64,000 nt of DNA from Fodinibacter sp963811825 (GCA_963811825.1 CAWESS010000033.1:1-64000); one strand, 5' to 3'; counted from the stretch's first letter, positions 53,214-62,431 are shown. Translations and numbers: made by a program. The notes: generated by a model not told the origin, from the sequence alone.

Positions 53214-54248
53214 ATGCCGTTCACCCACCTCCCGCAGCCGTTTGCCCGCTCCGAATGTCTCTCCAGCGGGGTCAGCGCCCGCGTGTTGGAACGGGCAGCC
53301 AATGCCGGACCCCTCACCCGAGTGGCACCGGGCCTGTACGCCGTGGCGTCTGCATGGGAGGCCCTGACCGCGTGGGAACGCCATCTGGCTCTTGCACGAA
53401 CTGCCGCGCGGGTCACTCCGGACGCCATCGTCAGCCACGCGAGCGCCGCCGCCCTCCTGAGCCTCCCCATGCCGACCAAGCCGCCGCCTCGCGCCACCAT
53501 GACTCTGCTCGACGATCGACGTACCTCGAAGCCTGACGACTGGCGCCGTTTCCATCGGGGCTCCACCCCGCACGCCCATCTCTGGATCGACCGCGGAGTG
53601 CCGTACTTCGTACCCGCCCGAGTCGTCATCGACTGCCTGCGCGACATGGCCCCGGGCGATGCCCTCGCGGTGATCGACGCGGCGCTCGGGCGTGGGCTGG
53701 TCAACGGAGCCGACCTCCTCGCGGCCCGCCGGCTTCAGCGGCGTTGGCCGGGTATTGCCATCGCCGATCAGCTCTTGCGCCTGGCCGACGGTCGGCGCGA
53801 GTCATGGCTGGAGTCTTCGAGTGCGTGGGTGATGGCGAGCTGGGACCTGCCCCCCGGCATCCCGCAGGTCATCGTCAAGGACGGCCGCGGGAGATTCGTG
53901 GCACGCGTGGATGAGCTGTGGCCAGAGTTGGGAGTGGTGGGCGAGGCAGATGGTCGCGGCAAGTACCTGCTCAACGCCAAGGCGGGCGAGGCGGAAGAGG
54001 AGGCAGCGGCATCCGCAGTGATCGAACAGTCACAGCGCGAGAGCCGTGTTCGGGACCTGGGCCTCGAGGTGGTGCGCTGGGACACTCCCGACCTCGCTCG
54101 TCCGCTGGTCCTCCGGGAGCGGTTCCTGGCAGCCGCCGCCCGCGCCAGGCCGGATGCCGTGACCGCGCGCTTCGAGTGCTCCTGCTGTGCTCGACCCCTG
54201 ACTGATTGCGCTCAGCCCACCAGAATCTCCCCATTGAGGGCCGCCTGA
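53214..54248 (+). CDS. AbiEi-like/DUF559 protein, intact
   Basis: 344 residues from ATG 53214. An N-terminal winged-helix-like part (SARVLERAANAGPLTRVAPG, LYAVASAWEALTAWERHLAL) and a C-terminal endonuclease-like core (VDELWPELGVVGEADGRGKY, where E-x-DG-x-K-Y resembles the PD-(D/E)XK catalytic core, then VRDLGLEVVRWDTPDLAR). Related in layout to the decayed gene at 18042. Such proteins are annotated as type IV antitoxins (AbiEi), but no AbiEii toxin gene is adjacent. Its stop is inside hairpin H2. Confidence 0.7.
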   Translation: MPFTHLPQPFARSECLSSGVSARVLERAANAGPLTRVAPGLYAVASAWEALTAWERHLALARTAARVTPDAIVSHASAAALLSLPMPTKPPPRATMTLLDDRRTSKPDDWRRFHRGSTPHAHLWIDRGVPYFVPARVVIDCLRDMAPGDALAVIDAALGRGLVNGADLLAARRLQRRWPGIAIADQLLRLADGRRESWLESSSAWVMASWDLPPGIPQVIVKDGRGRFVARVDELWPELGVVGEADGRGKYLLNAKAGEAEEEAAASAVIEQSQRESRVRDLGLEVVRWDTPDLARPLVLRERFLAAAARARPDAVTARFECSCCARPLTDCAQPTRISPLRAA

Positions 54249-54265
54249 GGTGGGTGGAGTGCAAG
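54207..54265. repeat. Hairpin element H2
   Basis: Nested inverted repeat like H1: TTGCGCTC (54207-54214)/GAGTGCAA (54258-54265) with one mismatch, and CCCACC (54217-54222)/GGTGGG (54250-54255). The preceding gene ends inside it and the convergent pit gene ends 8 bp beyond. It may serve as a bidirectional terminator. Confidence 0.65.
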
Positions 54266-54272
54266 AAGTCGC

Positions 54273-55277
54273 TTACAGGAAGGCGGCGAGGACGAGGTAG
54301 GCCACGGCGGCGACCAGCCCGGCCCCGGGGATCGTCAGCACCCACGCGATGACGATCGAGCGAGCCACCCCCCACCGCACCGCCTTGGCCGACCGGGTCG
54401 CGCCGACCCCCACGATCGCCGAGGAGATCGCGTGCGTCGTCGAGATGGGGGCACCGGTCGCCGTGGCGACGTACAGCACCGTCGCCGCGGTCGCCTCCGC
54501 CGCGAAACCCTGGGGCGCGGTCAGGTCGATGATGCGGCTGCCGAGCGTCCGGATGATCCGCCAGCCCCCGGCATACGTGCCGAGGGCGAGCACCACGGCG
54601 GACGAGGCGATGACCCACCACGGGATCGACACGTCGTCGGGCGACCGGTGCCCGCTGGCGACGAGGGTGAGCGCCACGACACCGGCGGTCTTGGCGGCAT
54701 CCTGCATGCCGTGGCCGAAGGCCATCGCCGCTGCCGAAACGGTCTGGGCATAGCGAAAACCGCGCGAGGTCGGGCCCGGCGCGCGACGCCGGAAGATCCA
54801 CAGGATCGCCGCCATGACGGCGAACCCTCCGATGAGCCCGACGACCGGCGAGATCAGCATCGGCACGACGACGTTGTCCAGGATGCTCTGCCACTTCACG
54901 CTCGCGCCGGCCCCGCCCGCCGCGAGGGCCGCGCCACCCAACCCCCCGATCAACGCGTGCGACGACGACGACGGCATCCCGCGCCACCACGTGAGCATGT
55001 TCCAGGTGATCGCCCCGATGAGCGCACCGGCACACACGGCGACGCCCGAGCCACCCATGGGCACCTCGATGATGTCGCTGCCGATGGTCTGCGCGACCCG
55101 TACCCCGGCGAACCCACCCAGCAGGTTCATGACCGCCGCGAGCGCGCACGCGATGCGGGGGGTCAGGGCCCGCGTGGACACCGAGGTCGCGATGGCGTTC
55201 GCCGCGTCGTGGAACCCGTTCGTGTACGTGAAGCCCATCGCCAGGGCGACGACGAGCGCGACGGGGACCCAGTCCAC
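54273..55277 (-). CDS. Inorganic phosphate transporter, Pit family
   Basis: 334 residues, ten or so hydrophobic segments. First PD001131-like signature TYTNGFHDAANAIATSVSTR and its repeat MAFGHGMQDAAKTAGVVALT; GMPSSSSHALIGGLGGAALA is the conserved loop. It imports phosphate as a metal-phosphate symport, low affinity, proton-driven. Six bp downstream of a DUF47 gene on the same strand, its usual partner. Confidence 0.93.
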   Translation of the reverse strand: MDWVPVALVVALAMGFTYTNGFHDAANAIATSVSTRALTPRIACALAAVMNLLGGFAGVRVAQTIGSDIIEVPMGGSGVAVCAGALIGAITWNMLTWWRGMPSSSSHALIGGLGGAALAAGGAGASVKWQSILDNVVVPMLISPVVGLIGGFAVMAAILWIFRRRAPGPTSRGFRYAQTVSAAAMAFGHGMQDAAKTAGVVALTLVASGHRSPDDVSIPWWVIASSAVVLALGTYAGGWRIIRTLGSRIIDLTAPQGFAAEATAATVLYVATATGAPISTTHAISSAIVGVGATRSAKAVRWGVARSIVIAWVLTIPGAGLVAAVAYLVLAAFL

Positions 55278-55282
55278 CGGCC

Positions 55283-55906
55283 TCAGGACTCCCGGACGGC
55301 GATCGCCTCGACCTTGAGCGCAACCGCCTCGAAGCCGTTGGCCGCCGCTTCCAGGGCGTCGATGATGTCCTTGTGCTTCATCACGGTGATGGGGTCTGCG
55401 CCGGGGGTGTTGAACAGCTCGGCGAGCATCCGCCGGTAGGCCTTGTTCGCACGGTTCTCGAGACGATCCACCTCGACCCAGTAGGCGGTGAGCCCCTTCA
55501 TGGAACGCAGCCGCGTCATCGCGTCGGCGGTGATCTCGGCCATCCGCGAGATGACCTCGACCTGCTTGGCGACGCGCGGCAGCACCTCGTCGACGCGGTA
55601 GAGCACGATGAGGTCGACGGCCGCCTCCATGAGCCCCACGCAGGCGTCGAGGGCCACCGCGAGCGCGTGCATGTCCGCCCGGTCGAACGGGGTCACGAAC
55701 GAACCGTTGACCTTGCGGATGATCTCGTGCGTGGACTCCCCCGACGCCGCCTCGATCTCGTGCATCCGCTTGAGCGTCAGGTCACGCTCTTCGGCGGACG
55801 CCCCGAGCAGCGTGGTCAGCTCGCGCGAGCCGTCGACGAGGTGGCGCGCGGCAGCGGCGTACAGCGCGAAGAAGTGCGGGTCCTGCGGGGTGAGGCGGAT
55901 GCCCAC
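55283..55906 (-). CDS. DUF47 family PhoU-like protein (Pit accessory)
   Basis: 207 residues from GTG 55906. All-helical PhoU-like fold: DPHFFALYAAAARHLVDGSR, HEIEAASGESTHEIIRKVNG with the FVTPFDRADMHALAVALDAC motif typical of DUF47, and the C-terminal LENRANKAYRRMLAELFNTP then TVMKHKDIIDALEAAANGFE. It regulates or is required for Pit. The Pit gene follows at once, giving an operon. Confidence 0.92.
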   Translation of the reverse strand: MGIRLTPQDPHFFALYAAAARHLVDGSRELTTLLGASAEERDLTLKRMHEIEAASGESTHEIIRKVNGSFVTPFDRADMHALAVALDACVGLMEAAVDLIVLYRVDEVLPRVAKQVEVISRMAEITADAMTRLRSMKGLTAYWVEVDRLENRANKAYRRMLAELFNTPGADPITVMKHKDIIDALEAAANGFEAVALKVEAIAVRES

Positions 55907-56166
55907 GATGGTCTCCGGGGAAGGGGGCCGATCAGTGTGCACAGCGTATGACGCCCCACTGGATGCCGGGTAGCCGGGGCGCGCCCGACTCACCGCGCGA
56001 TTCGCCCGGGAAAGAGGGCGGGTGCCGGACCGGGAGCGCCTCACGGCGCGTGGCCGCTCGTAGCGGCTGATGTTGGGACCCGGGGCTGCCGCGGTCCGGC
56101 ACCCACGGACGACACTAACGCCTCAGTGCCGCGAATGTGTTCCCGAAGCCGCGACCCTGTGCAACC

Positions 56167-56811
56167 TCAGTCGAGCTCGCCGGCCCGCCACAGCCTCGCG
56201 CAGGCCCGCAGGTCCTCCCCCGTCGTGAGCATCGCGAGGGCCGTGCGGGTCAGGTCGCTCGCGCCCCCCGGGTCGACCTCGTCCCGGTCGTTGGCGATCT
56301 CGGCACGCCCGGCCGCGACGACCGCACAGAAGGCCGCAGCCCGCTCCAGGGCCACCGCGAGGTCGCCGTCGAAGACGCCGGTGAGGATCTGGTCGGTGAC
56401 CCGCTGCAGCTCCTCGGGCCGGGGTGGCTCGGCGATGCCGGCGACCGCGTGGGCGACATCGGTGAACCGGATGCCGGCGGCGTACTCGCGGCTCGCCTGC
56501 TCGGGGCTGCGCTGCACCCACTCGCGCAGCGCGTACAGACGCCAGAGCGTGCCGGGCAGCGAGCGGGCGGGTCGGGCGCTCCAGAGGTCGGCCACGGTCG
56601 ACAGGCCCAGGTCGTCGACGAGCGCCACGAGCCGCGCGGTGACCTGGGGGTCGTGGGTCGCGCGCCCGGTGCCGACGAGGATCGCCGCCGTCTGGTGCGC
56701 GATCTCGGTGACCTCGGCCGGCCCCGGCAGGGTGCCACCGACCGACTCCAACGCATCCGGCCCCAGTGGCTGGGGCCGGCGCGGGAGGGATCGTCCACCG
56801 TCGCTGCTCAC
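56167..56811 (-). CDS. Hypothetical protein, actinobacterial
   Basis: 214 residues from GTG 56811. Soluble and helix-rich: RLVALVDDLGLSTVADLWSA, LWRLYALREWVQRSPEQASR, EYAAGIRFTDVAHAVAGIAE and LERAAAFCAVVAAGRAEIAN. There is no signal peptide or membrane segment and no motif. The codon use is that of the neighbouring core genes, so it is a real gene. Confidence 0.7.
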   Translation of the reverse strand: MSSDGGRSLPRRPQPLGPDALESVGGTLPGPAEVTEIAHQTAAILVGTGRATHDPQVTARLVALVDDLGLSTVADLWSARPARSLPGTLWRLYALREWVQRSPEQASREYAAGIRFTDVAHAVAGIAEPPRPEELQRVTDQILTGVFDGDLAVALERAAAFCAVVAAGRAEIANDRDEVDPGGASDLTRTALAMLTTGEDLRACARLWRAGELD

Positions 56812-56943
56812 GCCCACATCCTCCCAGCACCACCGACGGTTTGAGGTGCGCCGCCCACGACGGCGATCGGATGCCGTGCCGCGGCTAGGTTGGGAGGACA
56901 CCACCTCGTGTGCGAGGCCGACCACCGGGGTAGGAGCACGGAC

Positions 56944-58009
56944 ATGACCCAGCACGACACTGCCGCGGCGAAGGCCCGCACGGCACCCCCACCCGACGCG
57001 GACCACAAGCCCGACTCCCCGGCCGACATCGAGCGTCCCGGCTGGAAGTACACCGCGAAGGCCGCGGTGGCAGAGTTCCAGCGCGACCAGTGCACCGACC
57101 TCGCGGCGGCCCTGACCTACTACTCGGTGCTCTCGGTCTTCCCCGCGATCCTGGCGATGGTCTCGCTGCTCGGGGTCTTCGGGCAGGGCGAGGCGACCAC
57201 CCAGGCGATGCTCGACATCCTGCGCGACCTCGGCCAGAGCGACATCGCCGACCAGCTGGAGGAGCCCATCGCGGCCATGGTCGGGGCGCAGAGCGCGGGC
57301 CTGGCGCTGGCCGTCGGTCTCGCCGGTGCCCTCTGGGGTGCGTCGGGGTACGTCGGGGCCTTCGGTCGCACGCTGAACCGCATCTACCAGGTCGACGAGG
57401 GCCGCCCGGTCTGGAAGCTGCGCCCGCTCGTGCTCCTCGTGACGGTGGGCCTCGTCGTCATGGCGGCCATCGTGTTGGTCGGCCTCGTCGTCAGCGGACC
57501 CGTCGCCGAGGCCATCGGCTCCGCGATCGGGTTCGGCGAGCAGAGCCTGGCGCTGTGGAACCTCGCCAAGTGGCCGTTCCTCCTCGCGGTCGTCGTGCTG
57601 ATGGTCGCGGTCCTCTACTACGCGACGCCGAACGTCCAGCAGCCCAAGTTCCGGTGGGTGTCGGTGGGCGCCGCCGTCGCCATCGGCATCTGGGTGCATC
57701 GCCTCGCTGGGGTTCGGGTTCTACGTCACGAACTTCGCGAAGTACGACTCGCTCTACGGGTCCCTCGGGAGCATCATCGTCTTCCTCCTGTGGCTGTGGC
57801 TGACCAACCTCGCGCTGCTCTTCGGGGCCGAGATCGACGCCGAGCTGGAGCGGGCTCGCCAGCTGCAGGCCGGCATCCGGTCCGAACGCACGCTGCAGCT
57901 GCCTCCACGCGATGACTCGGGGTCGGTGAAGCGGGCCACCAAGCTGGAGGAGCGTGTCGCCGAGGGCCGCCGGCTGCGCCTCGATGCGCAGGCGTCGGGC
58001 GAGCGTTGA
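56944..58009 (+). pseudogene. YihY/BrkB family membrane protein, frameshifted
   Basis: Start ATG 56944: a short Pro/Ala tail, then FQRDQCTDLAAALTYYSVLS with the family's ALTYYSVLSVFPAI, TMs near VGLAGALWGASGYVGAFGRT and LVTVGLVVMAAIVLVGLVVS. A slip near 57697 resumes IASLGFGFYVTNFAKYDSLY, GSLGSIIVFLLWLWLTNLAL and LFGAEIDAELERAR, the conserved C-terminus. Family members are of uncertain function (once called ribonuclease BN) and are not nucleases. One slip in a conserved gene, probably an error. Confidence 0.85.
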
Positions 58010-58237
58010 GGACTCCGCGGTCGGGCACGGACGGGGTCATGGACACCACCGACACAGGGCCCGCGAAGGCGAGGCACCGGCGCACGAGCTGGAGCCCCTA
58101 CCGTCGGACATCGCGCGGGAGCAGGCCCGGCGCCCCTGAGGCAGCCCTCGGCCTCCTGGCGCACGATGTGCGCGCTCGCGGGCCGGCAGGGGACCCGCGG
58201 TGACCTACCATGGTCCGGTGATTGCGACCAACCAGCG

Positions 58238-59293
58238 GTGAACCGGTTTGACGAGGGATTCGTCCTCGGTGACCGCTACACGCTGACCGCCCGCATCGCG
58301 TCCGGGGGCATGGGCGACGTCTGGGAGGCCAGCGACGGTGTGCTCGAGCGCCAGGTCGCGGTGAAGATCCTTCGGCCCAGCCTGGACGAGGAGGAGGTCT
58401 TCGCGCTCCGCTTCCGCAACGAGGCGCTGCACACCGCCAACCTCGCCCACGTCAACGTCGCCACCGTCTTCGACTACGGCGAGGAGGACAACCTCGCCTA
58501 CCTCGTCATGGAGCTCGTCCCCGGCGAACCGCTGTCCGACCTCGTCAAGCGCGAGGGCGCCCTGGACCCGAGCCAGGTACGGGCGATCATGGCGCAGGCG
58601 GCGCTCGCCCTCGGGGCGGCCCACGAGGCCGGTGTCGTCCACCGCGACGTCAAGCCCGCGAACATCCTCGTCATGCCCGACGGCACGGTGAAGCTCACCG
58701 ACTTCGGCATCGCCCGCGCCGTCGACGGGTCGGGACACACCCAGACCGGCGAGGTGCTCGGCACTCCGCACTACCTCTCGCCCGAGCAGGCCCTCGGTGA
58801 GCCCGCGACCGGCGCCTCCGACCTCTACGCCCTCGGCGTCGTCGCGCACGAGCTGCTCACCGGTCGCCGCCCGTTCGACAAGGGCACCCCGGTGGCGACG
58901 GCCCTGGCCCAGGTCAACGACCCCCCGCCGCCCCTGCCCGCGCACGTCCCCCAGGGCCTGCGCACGCTCATCGAGCAGTGCCTCGAGAAGAGGCCTGCCG
59001 ACCGTCCCGCGAGCGCCCGCGAGCTCGGTGAGCGCCTCGGGCTCGACGAGCACGACCTCCCCGAGCCGTCCGGGGACGCCGCGGACGTCGTGGGTACGGC
59101 TGCGGCAGAGGAGCAGTCGCTGGACGACCGACCGGCGGCCCCACCGCGGTGGCCCGGGAGCGCCGACCCCACCCCCACACCGACGAACGTGCCGGTGGCG
59201 GCACCCAAGGGGCACGTGCACTGGGTCTGGGTGCCGGGGTTCAGCGCCGCCCTCCTCTCGATCGCGGCGCTCGTCTACCTCGTGGCCCGCTGA
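58238..59293 (+). CDS. Serine/threonine protein kinase, PknA-like
   Basis: 351 residues from GTG 58238. Kinase domain: ARIASGGMGDVWEASDGVLE, AVKILRPSLDEEEVFALRFR, VVHRDVKPANILVMPDG, LTDFGIARAVDGSGHTQTGE and GTPHYLSPEQALGEPATGAS. A Pro/Asp-rich linker precedes a single membrane helix VPGFSAALLSIAALVYLVAR at the very end, so no PASTA domain is present. This matches PknA or a housekeeping kinase without an extracellular sensor. An upstream ATG at 58166 is less likely. Confidence 0.9.
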   Translation: MNRFDEGFVLGDRYTLTARIASGGMGDVWEASDGVLERQVAVKILRPSLDEEEVFALRFRNEALHTANLAHVNVATVFDYGEEDNLAYLVMELVPGEPLSDLVKREGALDPSQVRAIMAQAALALGAAHEAGVVHRDVKPANILVMPDGTVKLTDFGIARAVDGSGHTQTGEVLGTPHYLSPEQALGEPATGASDLYALGVVAHELLTGRRPFDKGTPVATALAQVNDPPPPLPAHVPQGLRTLIEQCLEKRPADRPASARELGERLGLDEHDLPEPSGDAADVVGTAAAEEQSLDDRPAAPPRWPGSADPTPTPTNVPVAAPKGHVHWVWVPGFSAALLSIAALVYLVAR

Positions 59294-59419
59294 GGGCCGA
59301 CGTGCGGGGCCCGGCATCCCGGCGGGGTGCAGTGTGGGCAATACTTGCCCCGGACGAGTGAGCAGGACGAGCTGTGCGGATGCCGTGCCGGGCGAACTCG
59401 AAATGCTGTCTCGTCCTCC

Positions 59420-59495
59420 GGGCCTCTAGCTCAACTGGCAGAGCTGCGGACTTTTAATCCGTAGGTTGTGGGTTCGAGCCCCACGGGGCCCACCA
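59420..59495 (+). tRNA. tRNA-Lys(TTT)
   Basis: Cloverleaf with acceptor GGGCCTC/GGGGCCC, anticodon stem GCGGA/TCCGT, loop CTTTTAA with anticodon TTT, T-arm TGTGGGTTCGAGCCCCAC and encoded CCA. It is the left attachment gene: the last 36 bp before CA are repeated at 60951 and 63091. Confidence 0.97.
59459..59494 (+). repeat. att copy 1 (tRNA-Lys 3' end)
   Basis: 36-bp sequence within the tRNA-Lys 3' half, beginning CCGTAGGTTGTG and ending GGGGCCCACC. Exact copies lie at 60951-60986 and 63091-63126. It is the expected attL-type core of integration at a tRNA T-arm. Confidence 0.9.
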
Positions 59496-59637
59496 ACACC
59501 GCAGGTCAGCGGCCTGACGCTCGCCGGACGGCGCAGGTCACGCACTCGGTCAGTGAGCCAAGTCGGGTGAGGCGCGGCTGCACAGCAACCTGCGTCTGGA
59601 GCCACAACTCGAGAGCCCGGTTGGGCTTCGGTCCTCA

Positions 59638-60449
59638 TCAACTTCCGGGGGGGGTAGGGGTAGGGCGGCGGGCCTGGAACAGGCTTCCAGTGGTGGGGAA
59701 CAGGTTGAGGGCCCCAGGTCGACACAGAAGAGGCTCGATCGCCAAACCCGAGCGAATGAAGGTTACGAGTGTCTTCCAGGAAGTGCACCAGGAGGCGCGC
59801 GCCTGCAAAATGCACATGCTCGCCCAACAGCGCCCATTCCATGTAAACAAACTGAACCGAGGAGATCTTGTCGCTCCAGTTGCCACTGAATACGCCCATG
59901 CTCACGTTGGTCAGATCGGGGTACTCGAGGCCTGCACGGCAGCTCGAGACGCGAACCGCCGTGCCCGGTGTGTTCATAGAAATTCGTGTGCGGGATGAAA
60001 GACGGAACCAACATTCCTGGCCATGAGATATTTGCGGATATCTGGGCAGTGAGTTGGCTGTTCTGGAGCCAGCCGTCGAGCAGGCTTCGGTCGTCGAAGG
60101 CGAGCAGTCGGTCCCCAGATGCGACAAAGTCCAAGTCGATGTCGTCGAAGCGGCCAATGTCCTTCGGGTCGTACAGGGTGCCGTTCAGCTGGAACGGCAA
60201 GCGAGGCACTTGATGGGGCGGCCCATCTCGCTTAACCCGCGCTGGCTGCTTCATGCTCGTGACATCTATTCGACTGGGCTGCTGCCGCGACTGCTCGTTC
60301 TGACAGGCAAGCGCCAAGTACTCAACGAGCAGATCGAGGGCTTCAACGTTGCGACTCGTCAGCGCGTTGACTGCATCCTGACGTGTCGCGTTGCCGTCCG
60401 CTACCTGAGCAATGACGCTCATGAGGTCATCGTGCTCTTCTAGCGCCAT
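59638..60449 (-). pseudogene. Beta/gamma-crystallin-like protein in islet 1, frameshifted
   Basis: From ATG 60449: LEEHDDLMSVIAQVADGNAT, then a Greek-key opening TNFYEHTGHGGSRLELPCR. After a slip near 59935 it continues GLEYPDLTNVSMGVFSGNWS with the DKISSVQF closing motif, and a second unit ends FGDRASSVSTW. This (N/D)-(K/R)-x-S-S pattern marks beta/gamma-crystallin (I36-like) domains, often Ca-binding or peptidase inhibitors. The C-terminal end is uncertain; a frame stop occurs at 59638, and another frame runs on into tRNA-Lys. No signal peptide seen. Confidence 0.55.
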
Positions 60450-60934
60450 CAGTGCCTCCGACTCGCGAGATCTGCCGTCCCCAGCAGGCTTGCCCACGAT
60501 GACATGACTGCCGCCGGCTGGTCAATGGCTCCTTATGACCACGCCGGAAATCCGAAAGACTCGCCGAACGAGAGGTCCCACACGCAGACGTGGCGCGTCC
60601 TGTGGGACGGCGACGGGACTGCGCAGGATGCTGCAGACGTGTTCGGGCCGAACTTCGGACCGCTCACGATCGCGATGAATACTTCGCCCGGGTTGCCTGT
60701 CGCACGGCATGGTGCGTGTGACCGTCGATGACGAGACCGAGCGGTTCTACACTCTGGCCGCACTCGTCTCAACCGGCCCGGCACCGCTCAAGGGGCGACT
60801 TCAATGGCTCGGTTGTTGCTCACATCACCACCGATCAGGTCGCAGCTACCAGGTCCCCTTCGTCGATTCGATCCGGGATGAATTGCGTGCCTCATGCGGG
60901 GCGGTCGGGACGGCCGTTTGGCCCTCCCGGCACA
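60450..60934. other. Islet 1 right part, no gene recognised
   Basis: About 485 bases without a supported gene. There are weak coding-like stretches on the plus strand at 60504-60731 and 60709-60900, in different frames (for example RVTVDDETERFYTLAALVST), so a decayed gene may be present. No family identified. Confidence 0.35.
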
Positions 60935-60986
60935 GGGCCTCTTCGCAAATCCGTAGGTTGTGGGTTCGAGCCCCACGGGGCCCACC
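60935..60986 (+). pseudogene. Internally deleted tRNA-Lys copy
   Basis: Starts GGGCCTCT, identical to the 5' acceptor of tRNA-Lys, then after four bases jumps to AAATCCGTAGG and the complete T-arm/acceptor 3' half. Relative to the real tRNA about 27 bp (D-arm and anticodon arm) are missing. It may be a relic of a duplicated tRNA at the islet 1/2 junction, or the 8-bp match may be chance. Confidence 0.45.
60951..60986 (+). repeat. att copy 2 (islet junction)
   Basis: Exact 36-bp copy of the tRNA-Lys 3' end, 1,492 bp from copy 1. Identity continues a little upstream (AATCCG), and the motif GCAGGTCAGCG follows a few bases downstream of both copies 1 and 2. It separates islet 1 from islet 2. Confidence 0.9.
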
Positions 60987-61115
60987 ACCGTTCTGCAGGT
61001 CAGCGCTTTGCGCACTGCGGGCCCGCTCGGACGCCAACCCCGTCCTCGGCATCTTCACCGCTGGATACGTCATGCGGGCCCAACCTGCTGGCCACCCCAG
61101 CTTCCCCGGCGAGCT

Positions 61116-61361
61116 CTACTCGTCGTCGCCGGACTGGGCGGCCTTCCGGCGCTCGAGCCGCCAGTGGATCTCGTGGGTCTGCGGGTGCCGCCACTCGCTC
61201 ATCCGGTACTCGAACCCGGGCAGCAGCACGATCGGGATCGGGTCCGGGGAGGCCGGTGCAACCGCGCCCACCACGATCTTGGCGTCCAAGGGGATGAACG
61301 GGGACTGGGCCGGGACCGGGCCGGTGATGATCTCCACAGGGTCTCCATAGGGGCGTGCCAT
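61116..61361 (-). CDS. Small protein in islet 2, unknown
   Basis: 81 residues from ATG 61361: an aliphatic/Pro region (PLDAKIVVGAVAPASPDPIP, LLPGFEYRMSEW) and a basic end (QTHEIHWRLERRKAAQSGDD). No family recognised. Codon use is like that of core genes, and the frame is open throughout. Confidence 0.5.
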   Translation of the reverse strand: MARPYGDPVEIITGPVPAQSPFIPLDAKIVVGAVAPASPDPIPIVLLPGFEYRMSEWRHPQTHEIHWRLERRKAAQSGDDE

Positions 61362-61584
61362 GAGGCCGACTGTAACAGGGGACGGGTAAGTCGAGGTCAC
61401 ACAGTCACGATTTGGAAGCCCAATAGCAGACCTCATAGACTCCCCATTGAACGCAGATAACGCTCATCGGATCACTTCCCGGGCTACACCAGGGAGGCGC
61501 TCTGATCGTCCAGGGAGAGCCGATCCCCCGTTCGCCGCCGCGTGACGGACTCCCGCACCAACGCAGGACGAAAGAGGACAGCAC

Positions 61585-62431
61585 ATGATGCGGAAGACCA
61601 TCATCGCCGCAGCGCTCGCCGTGGGCATCGCCGCCGTGGGCGCATCGCGCGCGCACAGGCGGCCGCCGCGCGCCGAAGTCGCCGCTCCGCGGCTCTCCGA
61701 CGCACCGGCATCGTCCAGTTGACGTCGGCAGCAACGGGGCGGAGCTCACCGTCGACACGCTGGCGAGATGACGCAGGCGTCTACGTCAACGGCAAGCGAC
61801 CAACGGCAAGCGCCGACTCGGCGCTGTCGGACTACAGCTTCGACTCGGAGCGGCGGCGATCGCCGGTCAGCTCTCCCCGCTTCAGCCGTCCCGATCGCCG
61901 AGGACGCGACGGCCGGCGCCGAGGCTACACGTTCACCGCGTCCTTCGTACTCGAGCGCGGTCGACGGTGCAGCCGGGACCGTAGCACGGAGTGACGGTCA
62001 GACCCCGGTGTACAACGAGCCAGGTGCTGCGCCAACTGGGACGGCTTTCGCGATCGAGCACACGCCGACTGGACGATCTCCAAGGTGATCCAGTTCGTCG
62101 TCGCGACACCGACGCCGACGGGCGAGCTCGAGTGGGCGGTCACGACCGGTGGCCACCGGGCTCGACGCTGAACAAGCCGCACACCGTGAAGCTCAAGCTC
62201 GTCAAGAAGCCGCTGACACGAAGAAGTCGACCAACAACGACGTCGTTCTCGGTCCAGGTCGACGGCAAGCCGGTCAAGAACACCACGTTCGAGGCCTACT
62301 ACGACGCGCAACACGGCGAGGCGAACTACCAGACCGACACGCTGCTGTTCCGCCTCAGCGGCACCGCGCATGACGCAGCTCCGTCCGGCACGGGCCTGCT
62401 GATCGACGACGTCACCATCGCGACCTCCTGA
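61585..62431 (+). pseudogene. Secreted protein in islet 2, multiply frameshifted
   Basis: ATG 61585 after AGAGGA begins MMRKTIIAAALAVGIAAVGA, a signal-peptide-like start, but the frame closes by ~61720. Later frames give DAGVYVNGKRPTASADSALS, SALSDYSFDSE and, at the C-terminus, TLNKPHTVKLKLVKK and QVDGKPVKNTTFEAYYDAQH plus LLFRLSGTAHDAAPSGTGLL. It looks like one exported protein of ~270 residues with several indels. The C-terminal beta strands resemble adhesin-like or hydrolase accessory domains. No family identified. Confidence 0.45.

Noticed and set aside
58010..58237. Small ORF between yihY and the kinase
   Set aside because: Basic, repetitive-looking product with no start signal or domain; could also be the tail of a frameshifted yihY.
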